DNA of 48,208 bases, taken from positions 1-48,208 of the forward strand of contig JAHELT010000001.1 of NCBI GenBank assembly GCA_024644045.1, written 5' to 3'. Of this stretch, positions 30,881 through 40,632 are shown piece after piece. A program made the translations under genes and the position numbers. The notes under the pieces are model-generated. The model worked only from the letters and a program-made list of their open reading frames with translations, ran no database searches and was not told the DNA's origin. The number at the start of each line of letters is the position of its first letter. Within the stretch, counting starts at the first letter, position 1. This stretch comes from Chromatiales bacterium. GTDB taxonomy: Bacteria; Pseudomonadota; Gammaproteobacteria; JAHELT01.

Positions 30881-31725
30881 GCAGTCAGCGCATCGAGGTG
30901 CACCCATACGGGCTGATGGTCGGAGCCCACGGCGCTGTGATCGACGCGGTACCCGCGCACGTGATCACGCAATCCCGCGCTCACGAAGCAGTAGTCGAGG
31001 CGCCGGCGGCGAGGCGGGTCCTCGCGGTCCATCTCGTGCGTGTAAGCCTGCTCAGCCTCGCTGCCGGCCGCGGCATCGTGCAGCCCGGCCGCCAGCAGGC
31101 AGGCATATTCGGGCGAGCCGGGCTCGCTGTTGAAGTCGCCCAGCCACACCGATTCGACGGGTGCCGGCGGCGGCCGGGTGCCCGCGCTCCAGTCGTCGCC
31201 CCGGATGTCGCCGGCACCGGACCAGGCACCGCGCTCGGCCTGGTCGCGCTCGCTGAGCGTACGCAGGTAAGCCAGCTGCGCGATCCGCTCCGGCGTATCC
31301 AGGTACCCCAGGTGCACGTTCCAGACGCCGAGCGGTCCGATCGGGGAATCGATGACCCCGTGCACCGCGCCCTGGTACATGTTGAACGCATCCGGATAGT
31401 GAGTTTTCGGCAGCACCAGCGAACGTGACTGCACGATGGGCGTACGGCTCAGCAGCATCACGCCGAACTGGCGGCGCCGGTTGTCGGGGCCGCACCCGTC
31501 GCCGCCGTGCACGTCGAACCCCGGACCATACACCCAGTAGTAGGCGTGCAGAAGACGCGCCAGCTCCGCCGGCTGATCCTGCATCCCGCTTCGCGGCCAG
31601 AAGCGCTCCACTTCCTGCAGCGCGATCACGTCGGCGCCGCGCACGGCTGCGGCGATGCGGGACAGATCGAAGCGCCCGTCCTTGCCGCGCGAGAACTGGA
31701 TGTTGTAGGTAACCAGACGCAGCAC
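30877..31725 (-). CDS. endonuclease/exonuclease/phosphatase (EEP) family protein
   Basis: 282 residues of the EEP fold. Catalytic positions are visible: YNIQFSRGKDG (metal-binding Asn), VIALQEVERF (Glu), VWNVHLG, VWLGDFNSEPGS (Asp, Asn), LDYCFVS and the final SDHQPVWV (Asp-His). Members cleave phosphodiesters in DNA, RNA, phospholipids or inositol phosphates; the substrate is not clear, and there is no signal peptide. Its TAG stop is formed by the end of repeat element C. Starts three bases after the stop of the SDR gene, with which it forms an operon. Confidence 0.85.
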   Translation of the reverse strand: MLRLVTYNIQFSRGKDGRFDLSRIAAAVRGADVIALQEVERFWPRSGMQDQPAELARLLHAYYWVYGPGFDVHGGDGCGPDNRRRQFGVMLLSRTPIVQSRSLVLPKTHYPDAFNMYQGAVHGVIDSPIGPLGVWNVHLGYLDTPERIAQLAYLRTLSERDQAERGAWSGAGDIRGDDWSAGTRPPPAPVESVWLGDFNSEPGSPEYACLLAAGLHDAAAGSEAEQAYTHEMDREDPPRRRRLDYCFVSAGLRDHVRGYRVDHSAVGSDHQPVWVHLDALTA

Positions 31726-31728
31726 GGC

Positions 31729-32496
31729 TCAGCACGCGGACGGATCGATCGGTGAGCCGGCGGTCAACCCGCCGTCGACGGTGAACAGCTGACCGCTCAC
31801 GAAGGCGGCCTCGTCGCTGGCCAGCCACGCGACCATCGCCGCGACGTCTTCCGGCCGGCCCAGCCGCCCCAGCGGATGGTGGCTGCGCGCGGTGCGGCGC
31901 GCGCGCGCCTCGTCGCGCGCCACGCTGAACGTCTGATCGAGCATTTCCGTTTCGATCCAGCCGGGGCAGATAGCGTTGCAGCGGATGCCCTGCGGCCCGT
32001 GGTCCACCGCGATGCTGCGCGTCAACCCCACTACTCCGGCTTTCGAGGTGTTGTACGCGGCCAGTCCGCGATCGGCCACCAGCGCACTGATCGAAGCAAG
32101 GTTGACGATGGCGCCGCCGCCCTGGCGCTGCATCTGCGCGATGGCGAATTTACTGGCCAGAAACACCCCCTTGAGATTGACCGCCATCAGCGCATCCCAC
32201 TCCTCCTCGCTGGTATCGAGCAGGGTCTTCTCGATCTCTATACCGGCATTGTTCACCAGCACGTCCAGCCGGCCGAAGGTGTTCACCGTGTACTCGATCA
32301 TGGCGCGCACGTCGGCGCTCACCGAAACGTCAGCGGTAAAAAAACGAACGGCCTCGCTGTCGAAGGGCTGGGGCAGCGCACCACGACCGGTAGCGACGAC
32401 CTGAGCGCCGCGCCCGGCAAACAGCGCGGCCGTGGCACGGCCGAGACCGCGCGAGCCGCCGGTTATCAGCGCGACCTTGCCGGCGAGTTGCTGCAC
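31729..32496 (-). CDS. short-chain dehydrogenase/reductase (SDR)
   Basis: 255 residues. The NAD(P)-binding motif is ALITGGSRGLGRATA near residue 10; NNAGIEIEKT, the catalytic Ser in VNLASISALV, and the YNTSKAG catalytic Tyr-Lys follow, with the C-terminal SGQLFTVDGGLTAGSP typical of 3-oxoacyl-ACP reductase-like SDRs. Start is GTG 32496, preceded by GGAGGGGAC in the right position. Substrate not predictable. The gene is divergent from the GMC oxidoreductase at 32616; both may act on the same alcohol or ketone. Confidence 0.9.
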   Translation of the reverse strand: MQQLAGKVALITGGSRGLGRATAALFAGRGAQVVATGRGALPQPFDSEAVRFFTADVSVSADVRAMIEYTVNTFGRLDVLVNNAGIEIEKTLLDTSEEEWDALMAVNLKGVFLASKFAIAQMQRQGGGAIVNLASISALVADRGLAAYNTSKAGVVGLTRSIAVDHGPQGIRCNAICPGWIETEMLDQTFSVARDEARARRTARSHHPLGRLGRPEDVAAMVAWLASDEAAFVSGQLFTVDGGLTAGSPIDPSAC

Positions 32497-32615
32497 GTCC
32501 CCTCCCGCGCCCGTTGCGACACAGTGGATTGTAGCCGGGCCGGGGACGATGCGGGAAACCGCCGCGTGTGGCTGTGGCGGTTCCAAACAACGCCGATGCG
32601 TGTTCGAATAGCCGC

Positions 32616-34298
32616 GTGACAGAATACGACTACATCGTCGTCGGCGCCGGCTCGGCCGGTTGCGTGCTGGCCGCCCGCCTGAGCGAGGATCCCGAGGTGC
32701 GTGTGTTGCTGATCGAAGCGGGCGGCAGTGACCGCAGCCTGTTCGTCCAGATGCCCACCGCGCTGTCGATTCCGATGAACATGCCGCGCTTCAACTGGGG
32801 GTTCGTCTCGGAGCCGGAACCGTACCTTGACGACCGGCGGCTGGACTGCCCGCGCGGCAGGGTGCTCGGCGGCTCCTCCTCGATCAACGGCATGGTTTAC
32901 GTGCGCGGGCATGCCTGCGATTTCGAGGAGTGGGAACAGGCGGGGGCGAGCAACTGGGGCTACCGCCACTGCCTGCCCTACTTCAGACGCGCCGAGACCT
33001 GGCAGGGGCAGGGCGACGCCTACCGCGGAGACGAGGGGCCGCTCGGCACCTGTAACGGCAATGCGATGCGCAACCCCTTGTACCGTGCTTTCATCGAAGC
33101 GGGCCGGCAGGCGGGCTACCTGCATACCGAGGACTACAACGGGTATCAGCAGGAAGGCTTCGGACCGATGCACATGACCGTGAAAAACGGCGTGCGCTGG
33201 TCGACCGCCAATGCGTACCTCAAGCCGGCGCTGAGCCGCGCAAACCTGAGCGTGGTGCAGGATGCCCTGAACGAGCGCGTGCTGCTGCGCAACGGCCGCG
33301 CAACGGGCGTCGTGTACCGCCACCGCGGGCAGCGCGTGCAGGTGCACGCGGCCCAAGAGGTCGTCCTGGCAGCAGGGTCGATCGGTTCGCCCAGCCTGTT
33401 GCAGCTGTCCGGCATCGGCCCTCCGGACACGCTGCAGCGCGCCGGCATCGAGGTGCAGCACCGGCTGCCCGGCGTCGGCGAGAATCTGCAGGATCACCTG
33501 GAAGTTTATTTCCAGTACCGGTGCACCCAGCCGATCTCGCTCAACAGCCGTCTGAACCCGCTGGCCAAGTTTCTGATCGGCGCCCGCTGGCTGCTGTTCA
33601 AGGACGGACTCGGCGCGACCAACCATTTCGAGAGCTGCGCGTTCATCCGTTCCCGGGCGGGGATCAGGTGGCCGGACGTTCAATTTCACTTCCTGCCAGC
33701 GGCGATGCGTTACGACGGCAATGCAGCGTTCGCCGGGCACGGGTTTCAGGTCCATGTCGGGCCGAACAAACCGAACAGCCGCGGACGGCTGTGGGTGACC
33801 TCGTCCGATCCCGCGCAGGCGCCGAAGATTCTTTTCAACTACCTGCAGCACGCCGACGACGTCGCCGCGTTCCGCGCCTGCATACGCCTGGCGCGCGAAA
33901 TACTCTCGCAGCCGGCGATGGACCCCTACCGCGGCCGCGAGATCCAGCCGGGCGACGGCTGCACCAGCGACGCGGACATTGATGCCTGGGTTCGCGCCAA
34001 TGCGGAAAGCGCCTATCACCCCTCGTGTACCTGCAAGATGGGCAGCGCGGACGATCCGTGGGCGGTGGTCGATGCCGAGTGCCGCGTGCTGGGCATCAGC
34101 GGTCTTCGGGTCGTCGACAGTTCGATCTTCCCGACCATCACCAACGGCAATCTGAACGCGCCGACGATCATGGTGGCCGAGAAGGCGGCCGACCTGATTC
34201 GCGGGCGTGCGCCGCTACCGGCGTCGAACGCGCCTTACTGGATCGATGACCAGTGGCGGACCCGGCAACGCCAGGCTATGCCCGAGCGCCCGCTGTGA
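32616..34298 (+). CDS. GMC-family FAD-dependent oxidoreductase (choline dehydrogenase-like)
   Basis: 560 residues of the glucose-methanol-choline family. The FAD-binding Rossmann motif is [18 protein letters not shown] (about 5-22), the GMC signature 1 region is [20 protein letters not shown], signature 2 is [18 protein letters not shown], and the catalytic histidine lies in [11 protein letters not shown] with the final [19 protein letters not shown]. It oxidises an alcohol to an aldehyde or ketone. Start GTG 32616 gives TEYDYIV. The esterase gene follows after six bases, suggesting an ester/alcohol degradation operon. Confidence 0.9.
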   Translation: MTEYDYIVVGAGSAGCVLAARLSEDPEVRVLLIEAGGSDRSLFVQMPTALSIPMNMPRFNWGFVSEPEPYLDDRRLDCPRGRVLGGSSSINGMVYVRGHACDFEEWEQAGASNWGYRHCLPYFRRAETWQGQGDAYRGDEGPLGTCNGNAMRNPLYRAFIEAGRQAGYLHTEDYNGYQQEGFGPMHMTVKNGVRWSTANAYLKPALSRANLSVVQDALNERVLLRNGRATGVVYRHRGQRVQVHAAQEVVLAAGSIGSPSLLQLSGIGPPDTLQRAGIEVQHRLPGVGENLQDHLEVYFQYRCTQPISLNSRLNPLAKFLIGARWLLFKDGLGATNHFESCAFIRSRAGIRWPDVQFHFLPAAMRYDGNAAFAGHGFQVHVGPNKPNSRGRLWVTSSDPAQAPKILFNYLQHADDVAAFRACIRLAREILSQPAMDPYRGREIQPGDGCTSDADIDAWVRANAESAYHPSCTCKMGSADDPWAVVDAECRVLGISGLRVVDSSIFPTITNGNLNAPTIMVAEKAADLIRGRAPLPASNAPYWIDDQWRTRQRQAMPERPL

Positions 34299-34304
34299 CG
34301 CACC

Positions 34305-35105
34305 GTGGCTGAGGTGCAGCTCAGCTTCCGCCGCTACGGCAGCACCGGACACACGGTGCTGCTCCTGCACGGGCTGTTCGGCTCGGCCAAGAACTGGCAC
34401 ACCCAGGCGTCCGCGCTGGCCGGGGACTTCAGCGCCTGTACCGTGGACTTACGCAACCACGGTGCCTCGCCGCACTGCGCGCACATGGACTACCCGGGCA
34501 TGGCGGCCGACGTGCTCGCGCTGATGGACCGCCTGGGCATCGAGCAGACCTTTCTGCTCGGTCATTCGATGGGCGGCAAGGTCGCGATGCAGACCGCCCT
34601 GCAGGCCGCGGCGCGGGTACGCCGGCTGATCGTAGTCGACATCGCCCCACGGGCGTATCCGCGCCATCACGACGAGGTGCTGGAAGCGATGCAGGCGCTC
34701 GATCTCAGCGCTCACCGGACGCGTCAGGCCGTGGATGCCGCGCTTCGCGACAGCATACCGGACGAGCGCGTGCGCCAGTTCATACTCACCAACCTGGTCC
34801 GCGATAGCGAAAGCGGGGCGTTCGTCTGGCAACTGCACCTGCCCGGCATCGTGGACAACTACGACCATCTGTCGGCGGCACCCACTGGTGCGCCGTACGA
34901 CGGGCCCACGCTGTTCATCAAGGGCGGGGCATCGGACTACATTCAGGCCACTGACCGGGACACCATCGATGCACTGTTTCCCGCCGCGCACGCAAAGGTC
35001 ATCGTCAATGCCGGGCACTGGCCGCACGCGGAAAAGCCGCAGGCGTTTCAGAAACTGGTGGGTGATTTTCTGCGCGCCGACGCCGACGCTCGAGAGCCGC
35101 GCTAG
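34305..35105 (+). CDS. alpha/beta hydrolase, YbfF-like esterase
   Basis: 266 residues of the alpha/beta hydrolase fold. Key elements: oxyanion loop LLLHGLFGSAKNW, the RNHGAS segment after strand 4, nucleophile elbow GHSMGGK (S88) and catalytic His in NAGHWPHAEKP. This is the pattern of the YbfF/EstB-type esterases that hydrolyse short-chain or acyl-CoA esters. GTG 34305 starts six bases after the GMC gene. Its TAG stop (35103-35105) is the left CTAG of repeat element B. Confidence 0.85.
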   Translation: MAEVQLSFRRYGSTGHTVLLLHGLFGSAKNWHTQASALAGDFSACTVDLRNHGASPHCAHMDYPGMAADVLALMDRLGIEQTFLLGHSMGGKVAMQTALQAAARVRRLIVVDIAPRAYPRHHDEVLEAMQALDLSAHRTRQAVDAALRDSIPDERVRQFILTNLVRDSESGAFVWQLHLPGIVDNYDHLSAAPTGAPYDGPTLFIKGGASDYIQATDRDTIDALFPAAHAKVIVNAGHWPHAEKPQAFQKLVGDFLRADADAREPR

Positions 35106-35312
35106 CGCGCATATTGCACAAAGGACAACTTCGGGCGTCCCAGCGCTGCGCCCTGCGGGCCAGCTAATGGCTGTTCAAATTGTTCCAGACAATTTCGCTC
35201 CTCAGGGGAAATCTGGCCAGTGTGGTGACGTTACGGGAAGCACTCTCAAACGCTTGATTTCACCGTCAAACGTGACTACTCGGTAGCCGCCTTCGTGCAC
35301 TATGCGGGCTAG
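35102..35312. mobile_element. non-coding inverted-repeat element, copy B (MITE-like, 211 bp)
   Basis: Flanked by CTAG at 35102-35105 and 35309-35312. Terminal repeats CGCGCATATTGCACAAAGG (35106-35124) and CCTTCGTGCACTATGCGGG (35290-35308) match at 16 of 19 positions on reverse complement and share the consensus with copy A. The left 60 bases and the core at 35147-35218, with its AATTGT-TCCAG-ACAATT hairpin, closely match the reverse complement of copy A. It separates two convergent genes, and both read their TAG stop from its flanking CTAG. Confidence 0.8.
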
Positions 35313-36190
35313 CGCGCCGAGGCGTGCGGCGCGTCGTGCATCAGATTGCGCAGGATCATGTTGTCAAGCAGGCGCGCTTCGCCAAGCCAGGCCGCGGCCA
35401 GCACGATCAGGTCGCTGACCGCGCTTTGCTCGGGGCCACCGAGATCGCTGGCGAGAATGCGCACGTACTCCGGCTTGAAGCCCGCGTTGCGGAGCTTGAG
35501 CGTCGCCGATCGCTCCAGCCTGGAAAAATCGCGGTCACCGCTGATCAGCTGCTTGGCGGTGTGCATCAGCGTCCCGTGCAGCTGCGGCGCGCGTTCACGC
35601 TCGGCGGCCGATAGATAATGGTTGCGCGAGCTCATTGCCAGCCCGTCGCTCTCGCGGATCGTGCGCCCCGCGACGATGCGCACCGGCATGTTCAGATCCT
35701 CGGTGACCCGGCGCAGCACGTGCAACTGCTGGTAGTCCTTCTCACCGAACACGGCCACGTCGGGCTGCAGGATATTGAACAGCTTGGTGACCACAGTCGT
35801 GACGCCGGTGAAATGCCCGGGCCGGTGCGCGCCGCACAGGATTTCGGTGAGGCCAGGAAGTTCGACCCGGGTGGTGAGCTCCGTGCCGTGCGGATAAATC
35901 ACCGAGGTGTCGGGACAGAACAGAACATCCACGCCGAGCGCATTGAGCTTTTCGCGATCCTCCTTGAAGGTGCGCGGGTAGCGGGTAACTTCGTCCTGCT
36001 TGTCGAACTGCATGGGGTTGACGAAGATCGTGGCGACGACCCGCTCGGCGTACTCCGCAGCGATCTGCAGCAACGACAGATGTCCGGGATGCAGGTTGCC
36101 CATGGTCGGGACCAACGCCACGCTCAGCTGCCGATCGCGCCATTCGGCAAGAACCTTGCGCGCAGCCGCGATATCGCGCACGGTCTTCAT
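35309..36190 (-). CDS. panC: pantothenate synthetase
   Basis: 293 residues. It joins pantoate and beta-alanine, using ATP, to give pantothenate. The HIGH-type motif is VPTMGNLHPGHLSL near the N-terminus; FVNPMQFDKQDEVTRYPRT, FGEKDYQQL (binding ATP and beta-alanine) and AMSSRNHYLSAAER (the KMSKS-like loop) follow. ATG 36190, six bases after panB. The TAG stop is the right CTAG flank of repeat element B. panD is not in the window. Confidence 0.96.
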   Translation of the reverse strand: MKTVRDIAAARKVLAEWRDRQLSVALVPTMGNLHPGHLSLLQIAAEYAERVVATIFVNPMQFDKQDEVTRYPRTFKEDREKLNALGVDVLFCPDTSVIYPHGTELTTRVELPGLTEILCGAHRPGHFTGVTTVVTKLFNILQPDVAVFGEKDYQQLHVLRRVTEDLNMPVRIVAGRTIRESDGLAMSSRNHYLSAAERERAPQLHGTLMHTAKQLISGDRDFSRLERSATLKLRNAGFKPEYVRILASDLGGPEQSAVSDLIVLAAAWLGEARLLDNMILRNLMHDAPHASAR

Positions 36191-36196
36191 CCGGCT

Positions 36197-37015
36197 CTAG
36201 TCGAACGAATGCTCCGGACCGGGAAAGGTTCCTTCTCTTACCGTATCGCGGAAGTGTTCTACAGCACCGGCAATGCTGCCGGCGTCGGCCATGAAATTCT
36301 TCGAAAAGCGCGTGCGCTTGCCCGGGGCAATGTCGAGGATGTCGTACAGCACGAGGATCTGGCCGTCGCAATCGACCCCCGCACCGATGCCGATGACCGG
36401 CACCTTCACCTGCTGGGTAATGCGCCGCGCCAGACCGCTCGGCACGCACTCGAGCAACAGCACATCGGCGCCGGCTGCCTCCAGCAGGCGCGCATCGTTG
36501 AGCATCGCGTCGGCCGTTTCCTTGTCACGGCCCTGCACCCGGTAGCCGCCCAGCTTGAACACCGACTGTGGCTGCAGCCCGAGGTGGGCGCACACCGGAA
36601 TGCCGCAACGGGTAAGGCGCTGCACGGTCTCGAGCTGCGCTGCGCCCCACTCCAGCTTGAGGATCTCGGCACCGGCCTCCTTCATCAGACGCCCGGCGTT
36701 GGCCGTGGCTTCCTCGGGCGTGGCGTAACTCATGAAGGGCATATCAACCATCAACATCGCGTGCTTCAGCCCGCGGGCCACCATACGCGAATGGTAGATG
36801 ATCTCGTCCATGGTCACCGGAACGGTGGTTTCGAGACCCTGCACCACCATGCCGAGCGAATCGCCGACCAGCACCACGTCGATATCGGCGCGGTCGAGCA
36901 CGGCGGCGAATGCCGCATCGTAGGCGGTCAGACAGGCGAGTTTTTCGCCCTGTTCCTTCTTCTCGCGCAGGGTGCGCACGCTCACCTTGCCGGGGTTCTT
37001 ATTTTGGCTGCTCAC
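36197..37015 (-). CDS. panB: 3-methyl-2-oxobutanoate hydroxymethyltransferase
   Basis: 272 residues. It makes 2-dehydropantoate from 3-methyl-2-oxobutanoate and methylene-tetrahydrofolate, the first step to pantothenate. The family text is clear: KLACLTAYDAAFAAVLDRAD, VLVGDSLGMVVQGLETTVPV, EAGAEILKLEWG, CAHLGLQPQS and KVPVIGIGAGVDCDGQILV, with Mg-binding Asp and catalytic Glu in place. Start GTG 37015. It is first of the panB-panC pair; the AT-rich stretch at 37018-37060 upstream is a likely promoter region. Confidence 0.96.
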   Translation of the reverse strand: MSSQNKNPGKVSVRTLREKKEQGEKLACLTAYDAAFAAVLDRADIDVVLVGDSLGMVVQGLETTVPVTMDEIIYHSRMVARGLKHAMLMVDMPFMSYATPEEATANAGRLMKEAGAEILKLEWGAAQLETVQRLTRCGIPVCAHLGLQPQSVFKLGGYRVQGRDKETADAMLNDARLLEAAGADVLLLECVPSGLARRITQQVKVPVIGIGAGVDCDGQILVLYDILDIAPGKRTRFSKNFMADAGSIAGAVEHFRDTVREGTFPGPEHSFD

Positions 37016-37111
37016 GGCAGTATAAAACCATATTTATCAGTGAGTTGACTATACAACTGCTCGCAGTGTCCGGGTATGTAAATCGGGTCCCTCCGGGTCC
37101 AGGCGGACAAA

Positions 37112-37241
37112 GGTAACGCCGATTTTGCTGCAATGCAACACAGAAATCTACGGCATTCAACCCGGCGCCGACCATCGACATTGTACGAGCAGGAAACGTA
37201 CCACCGGCCCCGCGTGAACGCACGCCGGCCTCGGCGTTACC
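37112..37241. repeat. long-spaced inverted repeat between dNK and panB genes
   Basis: GGTAACGCCGA (37112-37122) and TCGGCGTTACC (37231-37241) are perfect 11-base inverted repeats 108 bases apart, the right one ending two bases before the TAA stop of the kinase gene (37244-37246). The sequence between has no gene. It may be another small element or a large hairpin terminator for the pcnB-folK-kinase transcript. Confidence 0.45.
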
Positions 37242-37243
37242 GG

Positions 37244-37924
37244 TTAGACGCCGCCCGCAGCCGAGGAGAGGGGTAGCGGATTGAAGTAGTGCCGGCCGCC
37301 GCGCAGGCGGCCGACGAACTCCAGCAGCTGGCCGTAGTCCGAGGCGTTGTTGGCGAAATCGATCGACGCCGCGTTGACGATCAGCAGCGTGGCCGACTCG
37401 AAGCGGTGAAAAAAGTCGGTGTAAGCATCCACCAGGCGCTGCAGATACTCCTTGCTGATGCTGCGCTCGGCAGCCACGCCGCGTTTCATGATGCGATCGT
37501 AGAGCACCGGCACCGGCGCCTGCAGGTAGATCACCAGGTCGGGCGCCGGCACGTCCACCGTCAGATGCTCGTACAGCTGTTCGTACAGCGCGAGCTCGTG
37601 GCGGTCCAGCGTGACCTGGGCGAACAGACGGTCCTTTTCCATCAGGTAGTCGGCGATGCACACCGGCCGGAACAGATCCCGCTGCTGCAGCGTTTGCAGC
37701 TGCTGCGTGCGCTGCAGCAGAAAGTACAGTTGCGTCGACAGCGCAGCCTGCGCCGGGTTGGCGTAAAACTTCTCCAGGAACGGATTCTGCAGCGGCGCTT
37801 CCAGCATCAGGTCGGACCCGAACGACTCCGCCAGGCGTCGGGCCAGCGTGGTCTTGCCCACGCCAATAGGGCCCTCCACCGCGATGTATCGCAGCGAGTT
37901 CGACGGTGCGGAAGTGTCAGTCAT
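37244..37924 (-). CDS. deoxynucleoside kinase family protein
   Basis: 226 residues. P-loop GPIGVGKTTLARRL (about 18-31), then LEAPLQNPFLEKFYANP, the DRLFAQVTLDRHE segment containing the DRx-type arginine region, and PDLVIYLQAPVPVLYDRIMKRG as in deoxyadenosine/deoxyguanosine kinases and their relatives. They phosphorylate deoxynucleosides with ATP for nucleotide salvage. The ATG overlaps the end of folK by eight bases. Proteins of this type are found between folK and panB in several gammaproteobacteria; its exact nucleoside is not evident. Confidence 0.85.
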   Translation of the reverse strand: MTDTSAPSNSLRYIAVEGPIGVGKTTLARRLAESFGSDLMLEAPLQNPFLEKFYANPAQAALSTQLYFLLQRTQQLQTLQQRDLFRPVCIADYLMEKDRLFAQVTLDRHELALYEQLYEHLTVDVPAPDLVIYLQAPVPVLYDRIMKRGVAAERSISKEYLQRLVDAYTDFFHRFESATLLIVNAASIDFANNASDYGQLLEFVGRLRGGRHYFNPLPLSSAAGGV

Positions 37925-38402
37925 CCTGCAGCGCCCAGATGCCGTCCCGGGGACATGCACGCAACAGCTCGCGCAGCGGCCCGACGCCCGGAATCTGCAG
38001 CGCCGGGGCGAGATCGAACAACGGGTACAGCACGAACGGGCGTTCCGCGAGGCGCGGGTGCGGGACCTGCAAAGCCGGATCCCGTATGACCGCATCGCCA
38101 TACATCAGCAGGTCGAGATCGAGGGTACGCGCTGCCCAGCGCTGGGAGCGCTTGCGCTTGTGCAGCTGCTCGATGCGCTGCAGCTCGGCCAGCAACGAGG
38201 GCGCGGGCAGCGGGGTTTCCAGGCGGGAGACAGCGTTCACGTAATCCGGCTGCTCACCTGGGCCGACTGCCTTGCTGCCGTACAGCGGGGAGGCCTGTAG
38301 CGGCGCTTCGCTGAGCGCCCCCAATTCGTCAAGGGCCGTGGTTATCTGCCACAGCGGATCGTTCAGGTTGCTGCCTAGGCCAACGAACGCGACCACCGTC
38401 AC
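37917..38402 (-). CDS. folK: 6-hydroxymethyl-7,8-dihydropterin pyrophosphokinase
   Basis: 161 residues, full length. VAFVGLGSNLNDP at the N-terminus, ALSEAPLQASPLYGSKAVGP, and the signature KRKRSQRWAARTLDLDLLMYG with the two Mg-binding Asp residues, then PHPRLAERPFVLYPL. It pyrophosphorylates hydroxymethyl-dihydropterin in folate synthesis. Start GTG overlaps the pcnB stop (GTGA), and the gene overlaps the kinase gene at its end, so pcnB, folK and kinase form one coupled unit. Confidence 0.95.
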   Translation of the reverse strand: MTVVAFVGLGSNLNDPLWQITTALDELGALSEAPLQASPLYGSKAVGPGEQPDYVNAVSRLETPLPAPSLLAELQRIEQLHKRKRSQRWAARTLDLDLLMYGDAVIRDPALQVPHPRLAERPFVLYPLFDLAPALQIPGVGPLRELLRACPRDGIWALQDD

Positions 38403-39724
38403 GTGGAGGCGGCCGCGGAATCCCCTGCCGGGCGTCGCCGTCGCCGCCGGCCGCGGCCGCGGCGCGATTTGCCGCCCGTCGCCGAGGCGGTTCGCACCTG
38501 CTGCTCCGGGTGCTGCTCCTGAATCTCGGTCCAGAACGCCGCTTCCTTCTGCAGCTTTTCACCGGCCTCCGCACGCAGGCACAGAAAATCATACGCCGCC
38601 CGGAAGCGCGGGTGGCCGAGCACGCGCAGCGAGCGCTTGCCGTTCAGCACCGCGAGTCGGTCCTGCAGTTGCCAGATCTCACGCATGGGCACGGCGAACC
38701 GCCGCGGCAGCGCAGTGGCTTCCTGCTGCGCCGGCATGAGCTCACTGGCCGCCTGCTGAAGCGCGGCGCTGGCCTGCTCGCCGCGTTCGCGCAACTCCGC
38801 GGCACGTCTTGACACGCTGGGCCACAAGAAGGCTGCAAACAGAAACGCCGGTGTCACCGACTTGTCCTCGGCAAGTCGCGCATCCGTGTTGGCGAGTGCC
38901 TGCATCATCAACCGCTCCGCGAACGGATCTCGGCGCATCGCCGAATCGGTCATGGGCAGCAGGTAGACCAGCAGATCGTACTCGCGCAGCAGCTCCATGG
39001 TGCGCTCGCCGTAGCCTGACTGGAACAGCTTGAGGACTTCCTCGAACAACCGCGCCGATGGAATCTCCTCCAGCAGCTCGCCGAGTTCGCGGATCGCCGC
39101 GGCACAGTCGGGTTGCACGGAAAAATTCAGCTTGGCGGCAAACCGCAGCGCGCGCAGCATGCGCACGGGGTCTTCGCGAAAGCGTTTGTACGGCTCGCCG
39201 ATGACACGCAGCGTGCCGTCGCGCAGATCCTGCATACCACCCACGAAATCGACCACCGCATCGTCAGCAAAGTCGTAGTAGAGCGCGTTGATCGAGAAGT
39301 CGCGGCGCTGAGCATCTTCCTCGAGCGTGCCGAACACGTTGTCACGCACGATGCGCCCGTCATGATGCACTTCACCGTCCACCCCACCGTCATGCTCGCC
39401 CCGGAAGGTGGCGACTTCGATGATCTCGCGGCCGACGCGCACGTGGGCGAGGCGGAACCGCCGCCCGATCAGGCGGCAGCTCCGGAACAGTCGCTTGATC
39501 TCCTCGGGGGTGGCATCCGTGGCCACGTCGAAGTCCTTGGGCTCCCCGCCGAGCAGCAGGTCGCGCACGCCGCCGCCAACCAGCAGTGCCCGGTGGCCGG
39601 CGCCGTGCAGGCGGGAAAGCACCTGCAGCGCGCTAGCGCTGATGTGTTCTCTGGAGACGGCGTGTTCGGCGCGGGGGATACGCCGGGGTTCGGCGGCCGC
39701 GGTCGTGGACGATGCGGGCGGCAT
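38399..39724 (-). CDS. pcnB: poly(A) polymerase I
   Basis: 441 residues. The class II nucleotidyltransferase head contains LLVGGGVRDLLLGGEPKDFDVATDATPEEIKRLF with the catalytic DxD, then RRDFSINALYYD and YKRFREDPVRMLRALRFA. A long basic tail ends GKSRRGRGRRRRRRPAGDS, typical of the RNA-binding C-terminus of PcnB and not of CCA-adding enzymes. It adds poly(A) to RNA 3' ends to speed decay. Adjacent to folK as in many gammaproteobacteria. Confidence 0.93.
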   Translation of the reverse strand: MPPASSTTAAAEPRRIPRAEHAVSREHISASALQVLSRLHGAGHRALLVGGGVRDLLLGGEPKDFDVATDATPEEIKRLFRSCRLIGRRFRLAHVRVGREIIEVATFRGEHDGGVDGEVHHDGRIVRDNVFGTLEEDAQRRDFSINALYYDFADDAVVDFVGGMQDLRDGTLRVIGEPYKRFREDPVRMLRALRFAAKLNFSVQPDCAAAIRELGELLEEIPSARLFEEVLKLFQSGYGERTMELLREYDLLVYLLPMTDSAMRRDPFAERLMMQALANTDARLAEDKSVTPAFLFAAFLWPSVSRRAAELRERGEQASAALQQAASELMPAQQEATALPRRFAVPMREIWQLQDRLAVLNGKRSLRVLGHPRFRAAYDFLCLRAEAGEKLQKEAAFWTEIQEQHPEQQVRTASATGGKSRRGRGRRRRRRPAGDSAAAST

Positions 39725-39841
39725 CAGGTGCGGGTCATCTGCATAGTGCGTGGTATCAGGCCAGTATCAAGGCGACGCGTTCCGGGTGCGACCCGGTAAT
39801 GATAAGGCCCGCGCGTTCTCATTCCAACCTCGGTTTTGACG

Positions 39842-40574
<733 letters not shown>

Positions 40575-40632
40575 CCTGCGTGTCCCTCCGGTCACGCACG
40601 CACCGACAAGGCTACGCGCGATGCTGCGCAAG

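Noticed and set aside
36197-36200. CTAG at the panB stop as another element end
   Set aside because: No inverted terminal repeat follows on either side and panC begins six bases away; a TAG stop after a C-ending codon gives CTAG by chance.
35618-37048. 476-codon plus-strand frame over panC and panB
   Set aside because: Antisense shadow of two certain genes; His/Gln/Arg-rich sequence with no domain.
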